A stretch of DNA of 41,291 nt from assembly GCF_006152145.1 (NCBI RefSeq), contig NZ_VDFV01000034.1, positions 1 to 41,291 on the forward strand, read 5' to 3'. Positions within the stretch are counted from its first letter, which is position 1, and every line of letters starts with the position of its first letter. Source of the stretch: Rubellimicrobium roseum (lineage in GTDB: Bacteria > Pseudomonadota > Alphaproteobacteria > Rhodobacterales > Rhodobacteraceae). Below, one piece after another: positions 29,924 through 38,759 of the stretch. Under the pieces are notes generated by a model. It was not told where the DNA came from. It was given only the letters and a program-made list of their open reading frames with translations, and did no database searches. A program made the position numbers and the translations under genes.

Positions 29924-30204
29924 ATGACCGACTACACGATCCTTGGGGGCAACCGTGAGGAACGATCCTTGGCAGCCCGGCCTTGTTCCTCATCGACAAT
30001 CTGCTCTTCAAGTTGTCGGTCTCGAGGCGGGTGCCGGTTCCCCAGCTTGTCGGCCTGGCCTTGCTGGCGGTGCTTGCCTTCGAGCCTTGGATCGTTGAGC
30101 CACTCGCCTTGTCGGTCGGATCGACTGTGGCACTGATCCTTGTGGCCTCGCTGGAGGCGCGGCTCGCCCGATCGCGCACAGCCGCCATCAACAATGTCGC
30201 TTGA
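29924..30204 (+). pseudogene. LtrA-like membrane protein, C-terminal fragment with frameshift
   Basis: MTDYTILGG at 29924 and SPALFLIDNLLFKLSVSRR further on belong together but lie in different frames. ACGATCCTTGG occurs at 29936 and again at 29962; removing the intervening 26 bases restores one frame. The restored end (PQLVGLALLAVLAFE, ALSVGSTVALILVASLEARL) resembles the last membrane segments of LtrA (low temperature requirement A) proteins. Most of the gene is missing. The rest of the 29747-30225 gap shows nothing else. Confidence 0.5.
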
Positions 30205-30225
30205 GCTCGGATCTGTCCGGAACCG

Positions 30226-30615
30226 CTAGGGGGATTGCTCGAGTGGCACCTGCTCCGAGGTCGGCGGATGGAGCATCGCGGGCGGCACGCCGGGCGCCTG
30301 CTCCGCTCGGTCGCGGTGCAGGGCCGCGCGGCCCAAGAGCATCAGCGTCACCGGTGTCGTGACCGTGACGAACAACCCGATCAGCACATCGTGGAGCACA
30401 GGCCGGTGCTCAAGAGTGCTGAACAGGATCACGGAGGCCAACACAATGCCCAGCGTCCCCCAGCTCGTGCCCAGGGTGGGGGCATGGAGGCGGTCGTAGA
30501 AGCCGTTCAGCCGAACGAGCCCGATAGTGCCGAGGAGGGTGAGCCCGCTGCCCAGCAGGACCAGCAGCGCCGCTGGAATCGCGGCCCAGAGGGGAACGGT
30601 GTCGAGATGGCTCAT
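30226..30615 (-). CDS. mnhG: Mrp antiporter subunit G
   Basis: The 129-aa product has three hydrophobic segments and the subunit G pattern [20 protein letters not shown] with the later [17 protein letters not shown]. It is a small accessory subunit of the multi-subunit Na+/H+ antiporter. The start overlaps mnhF by ATGA; it is the last gene of the operon. Confidence 0.92.
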   Translation of the reverse strand: MSHLDTVPLWAAIPAALLVLLGSGLTLLGTIGLVRLNGFYDRLHAPTLGTSWGTLGIVLASVILFSTLEHRPVLHDVLIGLFVTVTTPVTLMLLGRAALHRDRAEQAPGVPPAMLHPPTSEQVPLEQSP

Positions 30616-30893
30616 TCGATAACCTCGCCACGGATAAGGAACTTGGCCAGCGCGACGGTAGCCACAAAACCCATGACGCCGATGACCATGGCCGTCTCGA
30701 AGAAGAACACGCTGCCGTAGCGCAGGCCGGTGACGAGGAACAGCAGCATCGCCGTCACATAAAGCGTGTCGAGGCCCAGAACCCGGTCCTGGGCACGGGG
30801 CCCGCGCAGGATCCGCCAGCCGGCCAGGACGGCCGCGAGGGCAAGGGTGATCTGGGCGACATCGAGCGCCAGGGTCAGGATGGTCCCACTCAT
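30612..30893 (-). CDS. mnhF: Mrp antiporter subunit F
   Basis: The 93-aa product has three membrane segments and the family core [21 protein letters not shown] use the ATG at 30893, which overlaps the mnhE stop as ATGA, instead of the longer frame to 30947. It also overlaps mnhG. Confidence 0.92.
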   Translation of the reverse strand: MSGTILTLALDVAQITLALAAVLAGWRILRGPRAQDRVLGLDTLYVTAMLLFLVTGLRYGSVFFFETAMVIGVMGFVATVALAKFLIRGEVIE

Positions 30894-31378
30894 TCGAAGA
30901 TCTCCAGGAGGCGGGCCTCGTAACGGTTCTGGATCAGGTCGAGCCACTGCGCCTTGTCCACCAGGTCAAAGACATGGAGGAGCAGGACGCCAGACTCCTG
31001 ATCGTATTCGAGCCAGGCTGTTCCAGGCGTCGCCGTGACGATAATGGCCAAGACGGCCAGGGCCGACGGGTGGCGCAGGCGCAGCGGGACGTGGAGAAAG
31101 CCCGACCGCCGGGTGCCGCCCCGGCTTCCCGTCAGGATCAGCCAGGCCACAGCGGCGTTGGATCGCAGGATGTCCCAGGCCACGATCCCAAGAAGGCGCG
31201 GAATGGCAGACCCGCGGCGCAGGCGGGGCCGCTCGGGCTGGAGCGCGCTCATGGCCCAGCCGGCGATCACCGCGACAAGCATCCCAAGGAGCAGGTGCCC
31301 AAGCGAGAAGCGCGTCAGCATCAGCCATATCAGCACCAGTCCCAGGGTGAGAAAGGGATGGGGCACAAGCCGGCTCAT
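30890..31378 (-). CDS. mnhE: Mrp antiporter subunit E
   Basis: The 162-aa product has N-terminal membrane segments ([27 protein letters not shown]) and a cytoplasmic C-terminal half with [20 protein letters not shown], the usual MnhE pattern. The ATG at 31378 overlaps mnhD by four bases. The longer frame seen upstream lies inside mnhD. Confidence 0.92.
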   Translation of the reverse strand: MSRLVPHPFLTLGLVLIWLMLTRFSLGHLLLGMLVAVIAGWAMSALQPERPRLRRGSAIPRLLGIVAWDILRSNAAVAWLILTGSRGGTRRSGFLHVPLRLRHPSALAVLAIIVTATPGTAWLEYDQESGVLLLHVFDLVDKAQWLDLIQNRYEARLLEIFE

Positions 31379-33021
31379 GGCGTGTCCTCCGGGGGCTGAT
31401 CGGAGATGCGGGGGGCAAGGCCCACACCCGTGGTGTAGACAGGTGGGCTGTGCAGGGCGCGGGAGGTCGCCTCCATGTAGCGCAGGACATCCTCCGCCCG
31501 GACGGTCATAGCGACGACAATGAGAAGGAGGCCGACCGCTGGCCCGACCTCGAGCGCCCAGACCCGCTGCGCCGTACTTTCGGTGGTCCAGAACACCTGG
31601 ACCCCGACACGCACCAGCCCGATCAGCGTCGCCAGTCCCGAGGCGAGAAGGACTGCCATGAAGATCCAGCTCCAGTCCTGTGACACCGAAAGGCCGCCAT
31701 CCGTAAGCAGACCCGACAGGATGGCAACCTTGCCGACAAAGCCCGCGAGTGGTGGCATGCCCGACAGGACAAGGAGGCAGCCTGCAAAACAAAGGCTCAG
31801 CATCGCGAGTGAGGTTGGGATGGCAAGACTGGCCCCGGCGTCCTCGTCCTCCTGCAGGTCCTCGATCCCATAGGCGTCCGCGGTCAGCGCCAGCATGGCC
31901 GCAATGTCGCCGTCCTCCCGGCTCATCGGCTCGATGAGCAGGAATAGGGCGCTCGAGGCCAGTGTCGAAGCCATGAGATAGTAGAGCCCTCCGGCGAGCA
32001 TGGCGGGTCCCGCGCCGGCCAGGGCGAAGCCGACCACCGCCAGAACCGTGCCGGACGAGATCAGGACCAGGTGCCCGGCCATCCGCCCCAGCGCCTGGCT
32101 GCCCAGCACCCCCAGCAGGCCAAAAAGGACGGTCAGCATTCCACCTGTCATCAGCACTTCGGCGCCCACGCCGACCGAGGGGCCCGCGCCGGGCCCGAAC
32201 ATCAGCATCGACAGCCGCAGGACGGCATAGACGCCGACCTTGGTCAGGATCGCGAAGATGGCGGCCACGGGTGGCGCCCCGGCCATATAGGCCGTGGGCA
32301 ACCAGAACGAGAGCGGCCACATCCCGGCCTTGACCAGGAAGGCCAGCGCCAGGATGGCGCCACCCGCGTGAAGGAGCGGTCGGTCGGCTTCGGGCAGGTC
32401 GGGGATAAGCCCGGTGAGGTGGGCCATGTTCAGCGTCCCGGTGACGCCGTAGATGAGGCTCACGCCGATCAGGAACATGAGCGAGGCGGTCAGGTTCACC
32501 GCGATGTAGTGCAGCCCCGCCCGAGCCCGGACCGGCCCGGAGCCGTGCAGAAGAAGGCCGTACGAGGCCGCGAGCAGCACCTCGAAGAACACGAAGAGGT
32601 TGAACAGGTCGCCCGTCAGGAACGCCCCATTCAATCCCATGAGGAGGAACTGGAAGAGGGCATGGAAGTGCTGTCCCTGCCTTTGCCAGCCGGCGAGCGA
32701 GTAGATCAGCGCGGGGAGCGCCAGGAGCGCCACCAGGAGCAGCATCATGGCCGAGAGCCGGTCGAGCACCAGGACAATGCCGTAAGGCGCGGCCCAATCG
32801 CCCAAGAGGTAGAACCCCATGGCGCCACCTTCGGCCATGGGGCTTTGCGATGCGCGCTCGAGAAGCTCGAACGCGACCAGAAGCAGCGCAAAAGCCGAGC
32901 CGAAGCTGAGCGTCAGCCGGGCCTTGCGCTGCTTCTCGTCGCCGTAGAGCAGCATCAGGGCCCCCGCAAAGAACGGGATCAGGATCGGCGCGATAAGGAG
33001 GTGCTCGGGCGTGACGGTCAC
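31375..33021 (-). CDS. mnhD: Mrp antiporter subunit D
   Basis: The 548-aa product is a NuoN/MrpD-like proton-pumping subunit with about 14 membrane segments. The proton antiporter-M signature includes LFNLFVFFEVLLAASYGLLL and AFLVKAGMWPLSFWLPTAYM with its conserved lysine. It starts with GTG, overlapping the mnhC stop as GTGA; no ATG fits. Confidence 0.93.
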   Translation of the reverse strand: MTVTPEHLLIAPILIPFFAGALMLLYGDEKQRKARLTLSFGSAFALLLVAFELLERASQSPMAEGGAMGFYLLGDWAAPYGIVLVLDRLSAMMLLLVALLALPALIYSLAGWQRQGQHFHALFQFLLMGLNGAFLTGDLFNLFVFFEVLLAASYGLLLHGSGPVRARAGLHYIAVNLTASLMFLIGVSLIYGVTGTLNMAHLTGLIPDLPEADRPLLHAGGAILALAFLVKAGMWPLSFWLPTAYMAGAPPVAAIFAILTKVGVYAVLRLSMLMFGPGAGPSVGVGAEVLMTGGMLTVLFGLLGVLGSQALGRMAGHLVLISSGTVLAVVGFALAGAGPAMLAGGLYYLMASTLASSALFLLIEPMSREDGDIAAMLALTADAYGIEDLQEDEDAGASLAIPTSLAMLSLCFAGCLLVLSGMPPLAGFVGKVAILSGLLTDGGLSVSQDWSWIFMAVLLASGLATLIGLVRVGVQVFWTTESTAQRVWALEVGPAVGLLLIVVAMTVRAEDVLRYMEATSRALHSPPVYTTGVGLAPRISDQPPEDTP

Positions 33022-33362
33022 CGGTTGCGCTCCTGCCCGTCGACGTGGTCGGTGCCGCTGAAGCCGCGCGCGGCGATCATCACCACCAGAAACAGAGCGG
33101 TCGTGGCGAAGCTGATGACGATAGCGGTCAGGACCAGCGCCTGTGGGATAGGGTCCGCGTAGGCGTCGGGGTTCACGAAGCCGCCCCTGGGCATGACGGC
33201 CGGGGCTCCTACGGTGAGGCGCCCCATCGAGAAGATGAACAGGTTCACGGCGTAGGACAGCAGGCACAGCCCCACGATCACCTGGAAGGTGCGTGGTCGC
33301 ATCAGGAGCCAGGCGCCGGAGGCCGCCAGGATGCCGATAGCCGCAGACAGGACGAACTCCAT
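33018..33362 (-). CDS. mnhC: Mrp antiporter subunit C
   Basis: The 114-aa product is NuoK-like with three membrane segments, including FQVIVGLCLLSYAVNLFIF and PQALVLTAIVISFATTALFL. The start shares one base with the mnhAB stop (TAATG), and the end overlaps mnhD. Confidence 0.93.
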   Translation of the reverse strand: MEFVLSAAIGILAASGAWLLMRPRTFQVIVGLCLLSYAVNLFIFSMGRLTVGAPAVMPRGGFVNPDAYADPIPQALVLTAIVISFATTALFLVVMIAARGFSGTDHVDGQERNR

Positions 33363-36253
33363 TAGGCGGCCTCCTCGTGTTCGGATCGCGCCGCCTCATC
33401 CTGGCTCCTCGGGCGGGGCGACCGGAGCGACTGGTGGGCGATGGCGATGAGCATCAGCACCGTGGCTCCGACCACGGCCCCGAACACGCCCAGATCAAAG
33501 AGCATGGCCGTGGCCGCTGGCACCTCCCCGATGAGGGGCAGGTCCACATACTGGGCGTGCGCGGTCAGGAACGGGTAGCCGAAGACCCATGAGCCCACCC
33601 CGGTACCGCCTGCGATCAGCAGGCCAAAGCCCATCCAACGGGTCGGCAGGACAGTGAGCCGCGCCTCGACCCAACGGACATGCGTGGCGAGGTATTGAAG
33701 CAGGAAGGCGATCGCCAGCGTCACCCCGCCCGAGAAGCCACCGCCCGGCAGGTCATGACCTCGCAGGAACAGGTAGGCCGCCAGCACGATCAAAACGGGG
33801 AACATCCACTGCATGATGACCGAAGGTACCAGCATGTAGTCCCTGAGCGCACGCGCGGTGGGAGTGGCCTGCTGCTCGGGCTGGCCTGCGATCTCGGTGG
33901 CAGGTCGGAAGCGCCGGAGCAGGGCAAAAACCGTGAGCGCGACGATGACGAGAACGGTGATCTCCCCAAAGGTGTCGAAGGCACGGAAGTCCACCAAGAT
34001 GACGTTCACCACATTGGTGCCGCCGCCCTCGGAGTAGGCGTTGCGCAGAAACCAGTCGCCCACAGTCGAGAGCTGGGGTCGGGTCATCACGACGAAGGCG
34101 ATGATCGAGACCGTCGCCCCGAATACCACGGCGATCACGAGGTCGAGGCTGCGCCGGACCCGGGCGGATCGGAGCCGGTCCCCCGGGATCTCCTGGAGCC
34201 GCTTGGGCAGCCAGCGCAGGCCCAGGAGAATCAGGACCGTCGTGACGACCTCAACGAGGAGCTGCGTCACCGCAAGGTCAGGCGCCGAGAACCAGGCAAA
34301 GGTCAGGCAGGTCACCAGCCCCGCGCCCCCCAGGAGCACCAGCGCGGCGAAGCGGTGGTACTTGGCCTGCCAGGCGGCCGCGACCGCGCAGGTTGCGCCG
34401 ACCACCCACATGAGAAGGAAGCCGGCGTTCAACGGTGTCGGGCCGAGCCAAGGCTCGATCTGAACCGAGCGCCACAGCATGTAGGTTGCCCCTGCGATGG
34501 CGAGGAGCACGAGAAGCCGGAGCTGCGGTTGGAGCCGGTCTGGCCCGACCAGTCGGAGGAGCCGGCGCGGTCCGGTCCAGGTGGCCGCCAGCATGAAGCG
34601 CTCGTAGAGGCGCTGTGCCTGGAGCTTGTGGATCACCGGTGGCCCTTCCGGTCCCTGGGCAATGCGGGTGGAGAAGGTGAAGTAGAGCGCGGCACCCAGC
34701 ACAAGCGCGGCAAGGCTCATCAGGAGGGGCGTGTTGAAGCCATGCCAGACCGCGACGCTATAAGTGGGCATGTCCGCTCCTAGCACCGAGCGGGCCGCCA
34801 TGTTCAGCGTGGGCCCGAGCGTGAGACCCGGAATGATGCCCACGACCAGGCAAATCAGCACCAAAAGCTCGACCGGTCGGCGCAACCAGCGCACGGGCTC
34901 GTGCGGGGTCTTGGGTAGGTCCGTGGGCGGAGCCCCGAAGAACACGGTCGCGATGAAGCGCAGTGAGTAGGCGACCGAGAAGACGCTGGCCAGAGTGGCG
35001 AGGTAGGGCAGGGAGTTGTCGAGCCAGGTGCCATTGTGCCACTCGACCGCCTCGGCGAAGAACATCTCCTTGGACAGGAAGCCATTGAGGAGCGGCACCC
35101 CCGCCATGGCTGCGGCTGCCACGATGGCAAGACTGCCGGTCGCGGGCATGAGGCGCATGAGGCCGCTGAGCCGCCGCATGTCGCGGGTCCCGCTCTCGTG
35201 GTCGATGATGCCGGCGGCCATGAACAGAGAGGCCTTGAACACGGCGTGGTTGGCGATGTGAAAGATGGCCGCGACGATCGCCCCGTTGCTGCCCAGGCCG
35301 GCCAGCGCCGTGATAAGGCCCAGGTGGCTGATCGTGGAATAGGCCAGAAGCCCCTTCAGGTCGTGGCGGAAAAGCGCGATCACGGCTCCGATCAGGAGCG
35401 TGGCCATCCCGGTGCCGGTCACGGCAAAGAACCAGACCTCCGTTCCTCCCAGCGCGGGCGAGAAGCGCACGAGAAGAAAGACGCCGGCCTTTACCATGGT
35501 GGCCGAGTGAAGAAAGGCCGACACGGGGGTGGGCGCGGCCATGGCATTGGGCAGCCAGAAGTGGAACGGCACCTGCGCCGACTTGGTGAAAGCCCCGATC
35601 AGGAACAGCGCCAGCGTGGTGCCATAAAGCGGATGAGCCCGGATGGTGTCGCCGGACGCCAGGATGCGGTCCAGATCGTAGCCGCCCACCATCCGGCCCA
35701 GCAGCAGCATCGCGCCCAAGAGGCAGAGCCCTCCCGCGGCGGTCACGACCAGCGCCATGCGCGCGCCGTCGCGTGCGGCCGGGTTGCGGTGCCAGTAGCC
35801 GATCAGCAGGAAGGAGATGAGGCTGGTCAGTTCCCAGAACACCACGAGCATGATGACGTTGCCGGAGGTCAGCATGCCGATCATGGCGCCAGTGAAGGCC
35901 AGAATGCCGGCATGAAACCGCGGCGCCGGGTCCGACGGCGCAAGGTAGTAGCGCGCATAAAGCACGACGAGGACGCCGATCCCCAGTACGAGCGTCACGA
36001 ACAGCCAGGAAAAGCCGTCAAGTCGGAAATCGAGGTTGAGGCCCAGCGACGGCACCCAGGGCAGGGTGGTGCGGAGCACGCCACCTTCGGCGACCGGCCC
36101 GTGAAGCCCGGCGAGGATCAGGAGACCCGCCCCGAGGACCAGGCCCGACAGCCAGGCGGTGCCGGTGCGGGCCCCGGCGGGGAGCGTGGCCGCAACCACC
36201 GAGCCAGCCAAGGGCAGGAGAACAAGCAGGAAGATCAGGTTTGGTTCATTCAT
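33362..36253 (-). CDS. mnhA: Mrp antiporter fused subunits A and B
   Basis: The 963-aa product joins a NuoL/MrpA-like part (about residues 1-770) to an MrpB domain (about residues 815-960). The first has MLVVFWELTSLISFLLIGYW and GAFTKSAQVPFHFWLPNAM with the key lysine; the second has AAYLFLRGHDLPGGGFSGGV. An MrpA-B fusion makes this a six-gene (group 2) Mrp system, as known in other alphaproteobacteria. Mrp complexes exchange Na+ for H+ and support salt and alkali tolerance. The ATG at 36253 gives the family N-terminus. It heads the operon; its promoter should lie in 36254-36597. Confidence 0.93.
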   Translation of the reverse strand: MNEPNLIFLLVLLPLAGSVVAATLPAGARTGTAWLSGLVLGAGLLILAGLHGPVAEGGVLRTTLPWVPSLGLNLDFRLDGFSWLFVTLVLGIGVLVVLYARYYLAPSDPAPRFHAGILAFTGAMIGMLTSGNVIMLVVFWELTSLISFLLIGYWHRNPAARDGARMALVVTAAGGLCLLGAMLLLGRMVGGYDLDRILASGDTIRAHPLYGTTLALFLIGAFTKSAQVPFHFWLPNAMAAPTPVSAFLHSATMVKAGVFLLVRFSPALGGTEVWFFAVTGTGMATLLIGAVIALFRHDLKGLLAYSTISHLGLITALAGLGSNGAIVAAIFHIANHAVFKASLFMAAGIIDHESGTRDMRRLSGLMRLMPATGSLAIVAAAAMAGVPLLNGFLSKEMFFAEAVEWHNGTWLDNSLPYLATLASVFSVAYSLRFIATVFFGAPPTDLPKTPHEPVRWLRRPVELLVLICLVVGIIPGLTLGPTLNMAARSVLGADMPTYSVAVWHGFNTPLLMSLAALVLGAALYFTFSTRIAQGPEGPPVIHKLQAQRLYERFMLAATWTGPRRLLRLVGPDRLQPQLRLLVLLAIAGATYMLWRSVQIEPWLGPTPLNAGFLLMWVVGATCAVAAAWQAKYHRFAALVLLGGAGLVTCLTFAWFSAPDLAVTQLLVEVVTTVLILLGLRWLPKRLQEIPGDRLRSARVRRSLDLVIAVVFGATVSIIAFVVMTRPQLSTVGDWFLRNAYSEGGGTNVVNVILVDFRAFDTFGEITVLVIVALTVFALLRRFRPATEIAGQPEQQATPTARALRDYMLVPSVIMQWMFPVLIVLAAYLFLRGHDLPGGGFSGGVTLAIAFLLQYLATHVRWVEARLTVLPTRWMGFGLLIAGGTGVGSWVFGYPFLTAHAQYVDLPLIGEVPAATAMLFDLGVFGAVVGATVLMLIAIAHQSLRSPRPRSQDEAARSEHEEAA

Positions 36254-36597
36254 GCCCGAGCCCGGCCACCTCCTTGCAAGTGCTCGCGACGCGCGTTCGG
36301 GCGCGCCCGCTCTGATGGCCTCCGATCGGAGTAGTGAAATGGTCAAGGATGGCCGAAGGCGAAGCCGCGAGCCAGGAAGCCAAAGCCAACTAAGGCGCTA
36401 GGTGGACCGAGATCAACCCGGACCGGCGTGCTGGCCTTCTTTGTCCAGTCACCACCGCCGCCCTGCGTCGCCCTTTCCATAGCCAAGTTGCCGGAAGATG
36501 ACTGCCAGACCGCCTCGCCCTTGCGGTCAGGGTCAGGCGCAGACAGGTCAAAGGGAGCATCGTTGCCTGGGTCGGCGACAGCCTAGTTTAGCCGTGT
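36254..36597. other. divergent intergenic region between mnhA and the HupE-like gene
   Basis: The 344 bp hold no gene I can support. Both flanking genes read outward, so both promoters should be here, but I find no convincing -35/-10 pair or operator. GGAGG at 36267-36271 lies about 15 bases before the mnhA ATG, too far for a normal ribosome-binding site. Confidence 0.5.
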
Positions 36598-37029
36598 ATG
36601 AGGAGATCCCTTTCCTTACCCCTGCTGGGCTTGGTGGTCGTTCTGTTGTTGACCTACCTCGGCTTCAATCCGAGAGGCGCGATCCGCTCAGGGCTGTCCT
36701 ACCCGGCGTTGGGACTTGCGCACCTGCTGGCCACGGTTGGCGTCAGCGTCTGGGCCACCCGGCTGGGTGGACACGCGCCTCTTGTGCTGCCGGCGGCCTT
36801 TCTTCTCGCCATGAGCATGGGCCTGGTTCTGGCTGTCGAGGAGGTTCCGCTGCTCCTGTTCGTCGAGCCCATGGTCTGGGCCTCGGGGCTGGCGCTGGTC
36901 TATGCCGCCGCTCTCGCGGTCCGTCTCTCGATGACCGAGATCATAGGTCTTGTCGTGCTGTTCGGCCTTTATCACGGTCACGCCTTGGGCGGAGAGCTTG
37001 CATCCGCAGGCAACCTCCCGGTCGGTTGA
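36598..37029 (+). CDS. HupE/UreJ-like membrane protein
   Basis: The 143-aa product has about five hydrophobic segments, and FGLYHGHALGGEL near the C-terminus resembles the HupE/UreJ signature (HGxAHGxE), with the histidine pair kept. HupE/UreJ proteins are nickel or cobalt permease-like; this one is shorter than the usual 180-200 aa and lacks the typical first motif, so the substrate is uncertain. The ribosome-binding site is weak. Confidence 0.6.
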   Translation: MRRSLSLPLLGLVVVLLLTYLGFNPRGAIRSGLSYPALGLAHLLATVGVSVWATRLGGHAPLVLPAAFLLAMSMGLVLAVEEVPLLLFVEPMVWASGLALVYAAALAVRLSMTEIIGLVVLFGLYHGHALGGELASAGNLPVG

Positions 37030-37199
37030 CTGTTGCGCTCTCCCTTGGCGGCCGTGCAATCTGATCCTTGGTCGACCCCGGCACGCGATGAGCTTACGAG
37101 GACAGTCAACTTAGATGGTCGGATCTCCAGAGCAGGCTCGGGCCACTCCAAGCTCCGATCCGCGACCTATCCTCCATTGCAGCGAGCAGGACGAGACTC

Positions 37200-37424
37200 A
37201 TGGCCAAGCAGGCGCGCCCCCTTCCCGTGATGGAGAGCATCACGGTCGAGCAAATCTGCCCTATATGCGGTGAGGCGAACTGGCTCAGCCTCAAAGACGT
37301 CGAGGGCTCAGACCAGTATAAATGTCAGCAGTGCCACGCCGCCGTCCAACTCGTACCCGAGGACGCATCGGACCTTCGGGATCGGATCGCCCGCAAGTTC
37401 GCCGACATCATCCGCCTCGGCTGA
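37200..37424 (+). CDS. small zinc-ribbon protein
   Basis: The 74-aa product has two CxxC pairs (CPICG and CQQCH) about 24 residues apart, a zinc-ribbon pattern, and a helical acidic/basic C-terminus (ASDLRDRIARKFADIIRL). AGGACGAG lies upstream of the ATG. The family and function are unknown. The 276-bp gap after it holds no supported gene. Confidence 0.6.
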   Translation: MAKQARPLPVMESITVEQICPICGEANWLSLKDVEGSDQYKCQQCHAAVQLVPEDASDLRDRIARKFADIIRLG

Positions 37425-37700
37425 GGGCCTATACGACCGTCCAGCGATTGGACCCGTTCATCTTCCATGAATTCGACTGCGATCCACCGAGCAATGGGGC
37501 TGATTTTAGCCTTCATGCCGATGGCCCGCGCCGGGCATCCCAGAGGAAGCAGCGAACACGCCGACGCAGAACCTCCCCCTTGGGGAGGTAGTCGACAGAA
37601 GGATGCGGAGGAACCTCAAAGCCACTCCTACGAACCCGTGGGCGGCAGGGCCGAACTCTGATAGCTTGGCTGCAGCTCCCGGATCCTGTGGGAGGGCTTC

Positions 37701-38270
37701 ATGGACCTGCAGTTGCGTCCTGCGCAGATCGAGGACGCGCCCTTCTTGGTGCCGATGGTCAACGAGGCCGATGGAGGAATGCCGTTTCACATCTGGTCCT
37801 CTCTGGCTTTGCCAGGTGCGGACCCCTGGGAAGTCGGATTGCGGCGGGTCCAGAGCGACGACACGCCGGTGTCCTGGCGCATGGCTTGGATTGCGGAGAT
37901 CTGGAACGAGCGCGTCGGTGCCGTCATCGTCCACCAGCTCGCGGAAACGCCCGAGCAACTGGAGGCCACGATCATGTCGCCTCTGTGGGTGCCCTTCGTC
38001 GAGCTGGAACTTCAGGCCTCCGACAGTGCCTACATCAAGACCCTGACCGTCGCCGAGGGATTTCGAGGCCAGGGGATCGGCACGCGGCTCCTCCGGTTTG
38101 CAGAGCGCTTCCGCGGCCCCGAGGGCATGAGCACCATCGTGGCCGACCACGACCGCCGCTCGCTCAGCTTCTTCGGACGGAACGGCTTCGTTGAGGCGGC
38201 CCGGCGTCCCATGGTCAAGGACGGCTGGCAGACGCCAGGGACCGAGTGGATCCTGCTGCGAAGGCCGTGA
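37701..38270 (+). CDS. GNAT-family N-acetyltransferase
   Basis: The 189-aa product has the GNAT acetyl-CoA motif A as IKTLTVAEGFRGQGIGTRLL (Q/RxxGxG/A present) and a C-terminal LSFFGRNGFVEAAR, as usual. GGAGGG lies seven bases before the ATG. The substrate is unknown. It ends next to a truncated resolvase read from the other strand, suggesting that a transposon inserted or recombined just after its stop. Confidence 0.88.
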   Translation: MDLQLRPAQIEDAPFLVPMVNEADGGMPFHIWSSLALPGADPWEVGLRRVQSDDTPVSWRMAWIAEIWNERVGAVIVHQLAETPEQLEATIMSPLWVPFVELELQASDSAYIKTLTVAEGFRGQGIGTRLLRFAERFRGPEGMSTIVADHDRRSLSFFGRNGFVEAARRPMVKDGWQTPGTEWILLRRP

Positions 38271-38568
38271 TAACTCCGGGGACCTTGAGGCCTACGCCGC
38301 AGGTGCGCAGGTCGTCCACGGTGGTCACCAGGTGCTTGAGGTCGCGCCCGAGCCGGTCGAGCTTCCACACGACCAGCGTGTTGCCGGGCTGGAGCGCCTT
38401 GAGGCAGGCCAGGAGCCCGGGGCGGGCGTCGTGACGCCCCGAGGCCAGGTCCTCGTACAGGCGTCCGGGCTCCACCCCGGCCGCGAGGAGGGCGTCGCGC
38501 TGCAGGTCCAGCGTCTGGCTGCCGTCCGCCTTGGACACCCGCATGTAGCCCAGCACCACGTCAGCCAT
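38215..38568 (-). pseudogene. serine resolvase, 3' half lost
   Basis: The N-terminal catalytic domain of a Tn3-type resolvase is intact: YMRVSKADGSQTLDLQRDAL (nucleophile serine in RVSK), LVVWKLDRLGRDLKHLV. After GVGLKV (about 38283) the match ends and the frame runs antisense into the GNAT gene. The DNA-binding HTH half is missing, so it probably cannot resolve. The ATG has a strong GGAGGGA upstream. Confidence 0.75.
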
Positions 38569-38624
38569 CCCGATCCCTCCCTCATCCTACCCGGTCCACG
38601 CACCTGGCACCGGCCTGAGCCGCT

Positions 38625-38740
38625 CGGAAACACACATTGGCACCCTGTTTCCGTACACAGCAACCGGAACGGGTTTCCGAGCAGACTGCAAGCGCCTCAG
38701 CGGCCGTAGTCCTGACCTGCCGGATAACGGTCGTTTTCCG
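38625..38740. other. res-like inverted repeats upstream of the resolvase
   Basis: CGGAAAC (38625-38631) faces GTTTCCG (38647-38653). CGGATAACG (38721-38729) faces CGTTTTCCG (38732-38740) with eight of nine pairs. A further GTTTCCGAGC lies at 38674-38683. Dyads of this size just upstream of a resolvase gene are the expected form of a res recombination site. Confidence 0.45.
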
Positions 38741-38759
38741 AGCGGGGATACATCATCCC

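Noticed and set aside
30890-32797. Long - strand frame of 635 codons over mnhD and mnhE
   Set aside because: Only its last 162 codons (mnhE) are protein-like; the rest is a shadow of mnhD with strong Arg/Gly/Ala bias.
35036-36334. Long + strand frame of 432 codons opposite mnhA
   Set aside because: Gly/Arg/His/Gln-rich antisense shadow of a clear membrane-protein gene.
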